DNA from: Trichobilharzia regenti
Taxonomy: Eukaryota; Platyhelminthes; Trematoda; Strigeidida; Schistosomatidae
Reading direction: 5' to 3'
Assembly: GCA_944472135.2 (NCBI GenBank)
Contig: CALYDD020000400.1
Location: 184,080-248,079 of the forward strand
Length of the DNA: 64,000 nt
Shown: one piece after another, positions 56,844-64,000 of the stretch
How positions within the stretch are numbered: the first letter of the stretch is position 1
Layout of the letters: every line of letters starts with the position of its first letter
Notes under the pieces: model-generated
What the model saw: the letters and a program-made list of their open reading frames with translations, nothing else
Databases searched by the model: none
What the model was told of the DNA's origin: nothing
Program-made: the position numbers and the translations under genes

Positions 56844-58496
56844 TCAGTCAGTAGGCACCTTTTCTTCCTTCCAGACCTTTTGCAATAATGGAGTCAGTAT
56901 GTCTGCTGTCGTCTCTGGGTCTGCTTTCAGTGCTTCAGGGGGTATTCCATCTGGTCGGGCTGTTTTTCCAGCTTTCAGAAGTTGGATTGCATTCAAGACT
57001 TCAGCTTTCGTTGGAGGATTGGTGCCAACTTGCAGTTGTGTGTGCGCTGTTTGTGGTATTTCTGGACGGGTTGCAGGGGGTGGTCGGTTCAAGAGTTCTT
57101 TAAAGTGATCCGCCTATGGTTTAATCTGTTTTTCTTCCTTGGTAATGGGTTTCCCTTGGCTGTCTTTTATGGGTTTCGCTTGTGTTGGTCTCTTCCCGGA
57201 TAGAGATTTGGTTATCTGATATAGTGTCCTCAGGTCCCTTTTGCCTGCTGCCTTTTCAGCTTCAGTAGCTAAATTGTCGTAGAATCGTCTTTTGTCCTTC
57301 CTAGCACTGTTCTTCAGATCTTTGTACAATGCTTGGTAAGTTGAGCTCATCGCCTCCTTCTCCTGTCCGTCCTTGCATTGAGTCATTTTCTCTTTCACCA
57401 TTCTCCTCTCTTCTATTAGTTTCCAAGTGTCCGTTGAGAGCCATTCCTTGTCTTGTCTCTCTGTTCTTCCTAGAACCGTTGAACTCGTTTCGTTGAGAAT
57501 CGCCTTCAGAGACTTCCAATGTTCTTCCACGCATGATTCTTCAGTGATGTCGCGTAGTGTTTCCTGCTTTGCTTTGACAGTTGCAGTGAAGGCGTCCTTT
57601 GTGGTTGTGTCCTTCAGTAATCGAGTGTTGAACTTGCATTGTGGCCTATCCCCAGCTAGCCTCGAGGCTTTTAGTTTCACCTTGAAAGTTCCTTCTACTT
57701 GATAGTGGTCTGTAACTACATCTGCTCCTCTCCTTGACCTTGTGTCCAGTAGGCTCCGTCTCCACTTTCGTGAAATTGAGATGAAGTCTATGTAATTTTG
57801 GGTGTTTCCATCTGGTGAAATCCATGTCTTCTTGTGTATATCCTTGTGTTTGAACACACTACCACCAATCACCAAATCATTGAAGGAGCAGAAGTCAGGG
57901 AAGAGTTCACCATTGTCGTTCATTTCACCGAGGGCCTCACGACCCATGGTGAGTTCTCTTCCTGTGTTGTCTCGTCCCAGCTTCGCATTCATGTCGCCCA
58001 TCAGGATTTTGATATCGCCATTTGGGACGTTGTCCATTATTGCTTGTAGTTGTCTGTAGAACGCCTCCTTCTTCTCTTGTTCTGAGACGTTTGTAGGCGC
58101 ATACCATTGAATGACTATAACTTTCCATCCTTTTGAGTTGAACCTGGCTGTCATTATCCGGGAGGAGATTGGTTCCCACTGCATGAGAGCTTTGGATGCT
58201 GTTGGTGACATCATGATGGCCACTCCCTCGGTGTGCTCATGGTTGTCCTCTGGGTGGCCGGAAAAGATTACTGTCTCTCCAGTAGGTAGTTGGCACCTTC
58301 CAGTTCCGTTCCATCTGCTCTCGCAGATTCCCAACACTTCTATTCTGTACCTTCTCATTTCAGCGGCTATCTGGGCAGCCTTTCCAGTTTCGTACATTGT
58401 ACGAACAGTCCAAGTACCCATCCTTACTTTTGCTTTCATTGAAAGAAGGCACATCGGCTGACTAGCTTCCCGAAGGCTTTCACCAGCCGGCGTCAT
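56844..58496 (-). pseudogene. LINE endonuclease and linker
   Basis: Open from the methionine at 58496 to TAG at 57114-57116, then in the same frame to TGA at 56844-56846; both stops stand where the family has Trp. APE-type endonuclease motifs in order: GTWTVRTM (the family usually has Asn where the first Thr after Trp lies), LGICESRWNGTG (catalytic Glu), GDMNAKLG, TWISPDG...YIDF and a TDHYQV end (TDH for SDH). The linker includes PDGIPPEALK, the start of the RT. It nicks genomic DNA to prime reverse transcription when intact. Confidence 0.85.
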
Positions 58497-58549
58497 TTCA
58501 CTCCCCCCATTCCAGCGAAAAGTAAGGCTATTGCTTGTGTTTTTAGAAT

Positions 58550-58798
58550 TTTCAATATATTTATTCGTTGAAGTTTCTGTAGCGACCTTGTTGTTTTACG
58601 GGGGTGGAGTTGATAGCACCATGCCCCAACCCTCCCTCTTTACCCGGGCTTGGGACCGGCGAGAAAACTAGTAATCTAGTAGCCTAGCAAGCTAGTATCT
58701 GGGCGAGGTTAAAAAAAAGGAGTGCGCCGGCCGGGGATCGAACCCCGGACCATATGCATGGTCGGCGAGCGTGCTAACCGCTATACCACCGACGCACC
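58550..58798 (-). promoter_or_regulatory. tRNA-like Pol III head forming the 5' end of the LINE
   Basis: Minus strand: GGTGCGTCGGTGGTATAGCG, then GGTTAGCACGCTCGCC, B box CCGGGGTTCGATCCCC near 58735-58750, GCGCACTCC and a T run, AACCTCGCCC, and at the end GCTACAGAAACTTCAACG. This is the entire front of the LINE-tailed SINE but without the SINE's tail; it passes straight into the LINE leader. It has a B box, but I do not regard it as a functional tRNA. Confidence 0.8.
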
Positions 58799-58810
58799 CA
58801 GATAAAATGT
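58799..58810. repeat. Target-site duplication of LINE, 5' side
   Basis: CAGATAAAATGT, matching 55436-55447. Confidence 0.85.
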
Positions 58811-59164
58811 AATGAATGCAAATGCAAATCAAATGGTTCAACGAAGAGGCTGCTTACAATGATTTCATTTTTCTCTAAGTGTACAGTCGCATTCATGTAT
58901 ACCTTCTTCAGAAAAAAAAAGGATTGTATACAAATGTGTGTGTACACTTCAAGAAGATGAAATCACTGAAACGAACCAACTGGTTGAATTACTTGCTAGC
59001 CAGGTTGAAGTTTTCTAGCAGGCACTATTTTTTGACATGAGTGGTATCCAACCGCTAATGTCAATCAACCAGAACCAATTTTTAATATTTCTTTTTCTTC
59101 TTCATCATTCATCGTTAAAGTACATGACTGACATTTACGAGTGACTTCAAGATCAACTTTGTGA

Positions 59165-59240
59165 AGAGTCAATAACATTTAGAGAAGCACTGAAAACCAG
59201 AGAGTACTGAAAGGCTGTTTAGCCTCTAGTGTGGATCTCT
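59165..59240 (-). repeat. Hammerhead SINE fragment
   Basis: Tail motif GAAAACCAGAGAGTACTGAAAGG and a decayed hammerhead, minus strand. Confidence 0.55.
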
Positions 59241-60019
59241 TATACGGTGCGTAGATAATTTAAGATAACAGTCTAGCTTATATTACATTTCTGCGTTGAA
59301 ATATTAAAAAAAAAATACCTGATAGTATTGATGACAGAAATTCTGTATTTTTTTAACTCCTTATTTTATGTACTATCAATGCTTGTTAAACTTTCAAGTT
59401 AAATTTGAAGAATATTATTGATTTATGGCGCTGAGAGACTTCTGTTGTCTAGGTGACGAAATCATGTAAATCATGGGTGCTTTCGGACACTCAAAATTAA
59501 CTGGATACATTTTATTTTGTGTACGTTACGTTTCAGCGTACTGAAATTATAGCTTTCAGTGAACCAAAGGCAAAAACAAAAATGTTGTGTGTACATTAGC
59601 TCAAATTATTTGTTTTCTTATAGGATTCATTTTAGGATTTATAGTGTGTGAGTGTTTGTTTGTTAGACGAGAGAGTGGTTAAGAGTTACAATGAGTTGTT
59701 TTGCTTTATTATATGTGTATCCAGAATTCCTGAGTTGACTAATGTCTATTTCACGAACCGCCAAAGCGTCATCCTTAAACAATAAAATTGAATCTGTATA
59801 TAATGTAACTATATCATTTTTAAACTTGCATATTTTCACTAATTTTATACACTGTAATTATCAATTTATAACTGGTTCAAATTTGAACGGAGTATTTTCG
59901 CGCCAAAATATATTAGAATGGTTCTAATTGGTCGGATATTTCTTCTGTTTTTTTCTGCACTGACAGGCGTTAAGCAAAAACTTTATGTAAGAAAAATAGT
60001 TTCATGCCCTGTGATACTA

Positions 60020-61060
60020 ATTAAAATTTAGAGTTGAGGAAAAACTGAAAAGAAACTGACAATTATGCTACTGAAGTACTTATTGTTCCTACGAGTTTTC
60101 TGAAGTGTATTTTTCGGTGTTATTGTATTGGCTGAGCTGGTGGTTTCATTGCAGACCTTGTGTCGTACTCCTAGATAACAGCACAAACTTCGATGTAAAT
60201 TGAGTTTTTGGAGAATTCTTCTTGATATTGTGGTGTTATATATATATAGCGCTTTCACCAATTGAAAATATACCTTCGCTTCCGTGTCTTGTCTTCTGCT
60301 ATCACAATATGACCACCCTGTCTGAAAGTCACATTTCCGAAGCCGAATAGATTTCCTACATGTAGTGATTTGAAGGAATATATGTCATGTCTTTAGACGA
60401 CAAGTCTATGTTCTTGGAATCGAAGCCAATATTCAGCATGATTTATCTTGTTAATGGCGTTAAAATATTGTCTTCTTCTGCTGTTGGGTCACTTCATCTG
60501 CATAATATCAAGTGAAGGCCTTGTAGTGACTTATGTGCGGTATCTGTTCTAAATATTCTCAGTATCCTTGCAGCTATTTCAGAAACGTTCTTCAAATATA
60601 GTAGAATAAATTTTTGTATGTTGTTCGTGAGTATGACGTTTTTCCGGTCGTTTGATTTGATTGCAGATAACTTTTGATGAAGTTGTAAACAGACTCACTG
60701 TTTCTTGTAGTATGTTTGCTTTCTTTTTAGTGCTATTGGATTATTGCTGTCATGACTGAGTATATTGTCTACGTGGTTTGACTTCCAGCATACGTGTATT
60801 TCTAGATTTTCTGTGCCTGTTTTCTTAACCAAGACATCTAAGAAGATAATTTTGTTGTATCCATATATTTTTGTGTGTCCGAAGAAATACTTATCACCGC
60901 AGAATAGCTCTTGAATAGTTTCTTTTGCCAGTTTCTGTCCTACCGAACTGCATAACACGACGTTATCAAAGAATGTCTTGATTCCACTGTCATCTAAAAA
61001 CTAAATTTGCAATTTGATAGGATGGCCTCGAGATCCTAATAGATATTTTAGTTTGTCGAA
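60020..61060 (-). pseudogene. Penelope-like element relic
   Basis: The best part, 60695-60958, reads KETIQELFCGDKYF, IIFLDVLVKKTGTENLEIHV and a WKSNH.DNILS.DSNNPIALKR segment, the conserved end of the Penelope RT. Downstream pieces (VSEIAARILRIFRTDTAHKSL near 60520-60600 and a C-terminal TTSSANTITPKNTLQKTRRN near 60070-60160) follow in order with stops. No YVDD segment. Confidence 0.75.
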
Positions 61061-61084
61061 GAATTTTTTCATGATTGATCATAA

Positions 61085-61400
61085 AATAGCCTTAATTATA
61101 GGACCAGTGAAAACCAGGTATTACAGGACGGCTGTTTTTTTGTTTGTAACTCCTCACCTGTACAAACCCAGGACATTGTGGGTATATAGAGGTGGCTCAT
61201 ATGCCATGCAGCCAATGGAAAGGAATCCAATGGCTCATAAGTTTTAACTGTTGCCAGTGCGAAAAATTTAGCACGACCACTAGCCAGTATCATCAGTGAA
61301 TATTGCCCTCACACCAAACTAGGTGAGAGTCGATGATCACTGATTCCCACCAGAATTTCAGTCAGCTTCGCTCCACAGTCACTCACTAGTGAGCACTAGA
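61085..61400 (-). repeat. Hammerhead SINE, degenerate
   Basis: Tail near 61100-61115, decayed hammerhead, B-box position near 61160-61175 and body to 61400, minus strand. Sits beside the Penelope relic. Confidence 0.65.
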
Positions 61401-62480
61401 TCGATTTTCAAGTGTTCGTTTGCATTGATTGATTGATTTTAAGACTGAGTCCTCCTAATTTTATGAGTCTGCTTTATGTGCTTTTAATTCAATAATCTTG
61501 ATGGATGTTTGGATGGAGATCTTCTTTCTCTCGTGAGCTGCTGATATACACTATTATCTTTAAGTAAATCATCTGCTTTGTTGGTGTAGTCTTTCCTATT
61601 TTTCTCTTTGTTATCACTGTTGATTCTTTCATTGTATTTATAGCAGCAAGTAAGTTACTGCCCTAAATTTAACTATTGTTCAGCGCTCATCGATTACTAT
61701 TGGAGATAGAAAGTGAAACACTAACTTCATAAGGTGTGAGAGAGAATAAGGCCAACAGTATGATTTTAAGGACAAATGTGATAAGTTGTGCATCAGTAGA
61801 GAGATAGAAAAGAAACACAATTTGAAATCAGCACCAATTCTAGATTAATAATTCAATGATCTTGTTTGAGAAGGTAAGAAGTGAAGATAGAAAAGTTTAC
61901 AGAAAGAAAGAAAACTTGTTCATACATGTTTTCATTCAATAAAGGGTGTAAACACTCTGTGTAAAGCAACAAGTATACAAATAAGTGTTTTACTTTCTTT
62001 GTTATGTGATCTGATGTGATATGATGTGACGCCTTAGTGAACACTATTTTCTAATAATGAAGAGGAGAAGAATAAACTCATGAAACAAGTAAACAGAAAA
62101 CAAACCAAAAAAATAGATGATTAAAAGTAATAAAAAAGACACGTATGATTATTACTTTAGCATCCTTAGAAAGTTGGTTTTGTTTCCTTTTATACATATA
62201 ATAGTAATAATAATTACACTACTTCATACGTGCATAAGCAACTCATCAGAGGGTTAGTTAGAGTCGATAAGAAGGCGTATGAAACGTTGACTTCATGAGG
62301 CATTTTTATTCATTTTGATGTTGTTGACTTGCTTGAGCTAATTGATTCAATTACAAAGCTTTCATTCTGCATCTAGACAACATCTTCAAGGCAAGCTTAA
62401 GTATGAATTTGTGAATTTGTTGAAATTATCCATGAATGATATAATTGTATCTTTTGACAGTCTTTCCAGTGAGTGGTTTT
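61400..62480. other. No recognised gene
   Basis: AT-rich. No exon or repeat match I can support. Confidence 0.4.
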
Positions 62481-63420
62481 GTAATTCCCTCAGTAATCTA
62501 TAGTAGTGTATCTTTTCATCAGTGATTCCCTGGCGTTTTTGGTGTCTCTACCGTGTAAAGTTTCTACATTTTCAAAGTAAATTGGCGTCTAAAGTTGTCT
62601 ACATGAGGCGGTATGAAAGAATACATATTTTGTCTTCTATCAGCTAGATCCTAGAGATCCGAAGTCAAAGGAGACGCCCATTTCGACTGACACAGTGTTC
62701 ATCACAGTTCATGAAATTTATCCTGTAGATGGTGTTGATCTTGTCTTCTTTTCCTGTTGGTTCTTTCGGTCTGCATCGTATTGAATAAAGTGACTGTTTT
62801 CTTTTGTGAGCTATGTCTATTCCCAGTATGGCTGTTTTATTAATCTACGTGTTGTTTCAGAAACACTCTCTATGCACATATTTGGATGAGCTTACTCTCG
62901 ATTTCTGAGGATGGTTTTCCTGCTGGTAGTCTAGTGTGAGTTTAGGACATTTGGAGAATATTGCAGGGTGTCCATTTTTCTTGAATGCAGTCAACAAATA
63001 TTTCTCTTCCCATCAAGCCTGGAGTCCTGAAGTTTGTTTTAGCTCTCTGGAATAATGCATGTACATGTTTCTTTAGTGGCCTGTTGGATTGTTCTTATTG
63101 TAGCTGAGTATTTGGTTTGCGTGGCTTGACCTCCTGTATACCTACCTGTCTTTTTAGATTTCCTGTGCTTTTTTATCTTGACTAGGGCATCTAAGAAGAG
63201 AATATTGTTGTCTTCTTTTGTTTCTCAGAGAATTTACTGATTATTTTGTGAGTTTATTCTACATTAATTCTTCTAATCACGACTAGTGTGATATTGACAT
63301 ATTTCTGGTTTGATCATTTTAGAACAATGGTTTCTAGTCTTTGAATAATGGATTCATCAATCAGTCTTGATATGAGTGAACCCATTCATCTGCATTTTGG
63401 AGACTATATGAATTCCATAT
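62480..63420 (-). pseudogene. Penelope-like element relic with GIY-YIG remains
   Basis: Minus strand: FLDALVKIKKH near 63150-63200 corresponds to FLDVLVKKTG at 60.8 kb. RLIKQPYWE and a YRINFMNCDEHCVSRNGRLL segment near 62680-62850 correspond to the cysteine-bearing GIY-YIG part. More decayed than the copies at 50.6 and 60.8 kb. Confidence 0.65.
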
Positions 63421-63609
63421 TCAGGAAGATGTTGACCAGTGATCATTTATAATATGCTGCATACTAGTTTTGAATCATTTGGTATTGAATGTTATGAGTT
63501 AATCAGAAAAAAGCATTTATCTCCAGCTTACTTTTTGTGCACTTTATTTTAGCAATTGTCATGGACACATAAGTCAGCCAGAACAGATCTCATTTTCACA
63601 GTTTCACTT

Positions 63610-63990
63610 TAAAACTGTACAGTTATTCAAAGATTTATATTTACAGTGTTAACCGACAAGACAGATCAAAGGTTATTATCAGTAACAAAGGTAAATCAAA
63701 GTGTATGAGACATTACAATATGTGAAAAACAGTGGGTAGTCTTACGCGATCAGGGGAGGGAAGAGGCTCACAACTAATCAGTTAAGTGGTGAGTAGTAAT
63801 TAGGTAACAGTCAATAGGAAACAAGAGTACCAAAGACTGAAGGTGGTCCACGGAAATGAATTAAAAAATTAAAAAGAGTTTCATAGATTAGACCATGCAA
63901 CAGATCAGAGAAATAAAATAGACAATATGGCGTGGCAGTAGAATAGGCTGGATAAGACATTTCTGCACACAAAACTCCAGTCTTTTATTA
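63610..63990 (+). repeat. Dispersed repeat R2, copy 2
   Basis: Partner of 25865-26260, cut by the right edge of the window. Confidence 0.5.
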
Positions 63991-64000
63991 TAGACTGTTA

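Larger units (their letters stand above)
55448..58798 (-). mobile_element. RTE/SR2-like LINE, complete length, coding region broken
   Basis: 3351 bp between copies of CAGATAAAATGT. Minus-strand order: tRNA-like head (58798 to about 58725), linker and leader to 58500, endonuclease, reverse transcriptase, short 3' tail (GAAGCCCTATGTTCCACTAG...) and a TAA-type microsatellite end at 55448-55475. Gene order, compact size, short tail and microsatellite end fit the RTE clade, to which the schistosome SR2 element belongs. Full length and a perfect target duplication make it fairly young, yet three nonsense changes and at least three frameshifts prevent it from making its own protein. Confidence 0.88.

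Noticed and set aside
58726..58798. A functional tRNA gene
   Set aside because: It has a good B box, but the cloverleaf arms do not pair properly and the same sequence recurs as the SINE head, so it is a tRNA-derived promoter.
1..64000. CRISPR arrays, bacterial operons, ribosome binding sites or replication origins
   Set aside because: The sequence is eukaryotic. The only regular arrays are microsatellites and the element-internal repeats.
1..64000. A spliced leader RNA gene
   Set aside because: I looked for the schistosome leader sequence on both strands and did not see it.

Overview
The window looks like nuclear DNA of a blood fluke (Schistosomatidae, most likely Schistosoma). It is AT-rich and crowded with transposable elements. 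The repeats are typical of schistosomes: tRNA-derived SINEs that carry hammerhead ribozymes (Sm-alpha-like), an SR2/RTE-like LINE, Penelope-like elements and a BEL/Pao LTR retrotransposon with a DUF1759-type gag. The one gene I can name has three introns of only 32-35 bp, a known schistosome trait. Species is not decided.

Layout. 0.7-2.7 kb: a LINE-tailed SINE, a possible exon and a fragment of a second LINE family. 4.2-4.9 kb (minus): a complete four-exon MANF/CDNF neurotrophic-factor gene. 5.3-5.6 kb: a tentative exon. 8.9-15.7 kb (minus): two head-to-tail, internally deleted BEL/Pao copies sharing a middle LTR, with a 5-bp target duplication around the whole. 17-19.5 kb: SINE and LTR-like pieces. 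20.6-21.2 kb: small minus-strand exons. 25 kb: RTE reverse-transcriptase relic. 28-29.5 kb: Penelope RT relic and an LTR/primer-site-like segment. 30-38.6 kb: hammerhead SINEs, including one with an intact catalytic core at 36.3 kb. 40.5-41.5 kb (minus): at least five exons closing an unrecognised gene, again with micro-introns. 42.9-48.4 kb: LTR-like unit, LINE-tailed SINE, tRNA-like repeats and a 220-bp CATA array. 50.3-51.1 kb: Penelope relic with its GIY-YIG endonuclease. 55.4-58.8 kb (minus): a complete-length but broken RTE LINE bounded by a 12-bp target duplication. 60-63.4 kb: two more Penelope relics.

How things relate. The LINE at 55.4-58.8 kb begins with a tRNA-like Pol III head and ends in a short tail. 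The same head and tail, without the coding body, form the SINEs at 0.7, 34.9, 43.2 and 52.4 kb. Because the target duplication of the LINE encloses the tRNA-like head, head and coding body were inserted together. The hammerhead SINEs form a separate family with a different tail.

Limits. Exon models rest on reading frame, splice dinucleotides and phase; none was checked against transcripts. Repeat boundaries given without a target duplication are approximate to tens of bases.
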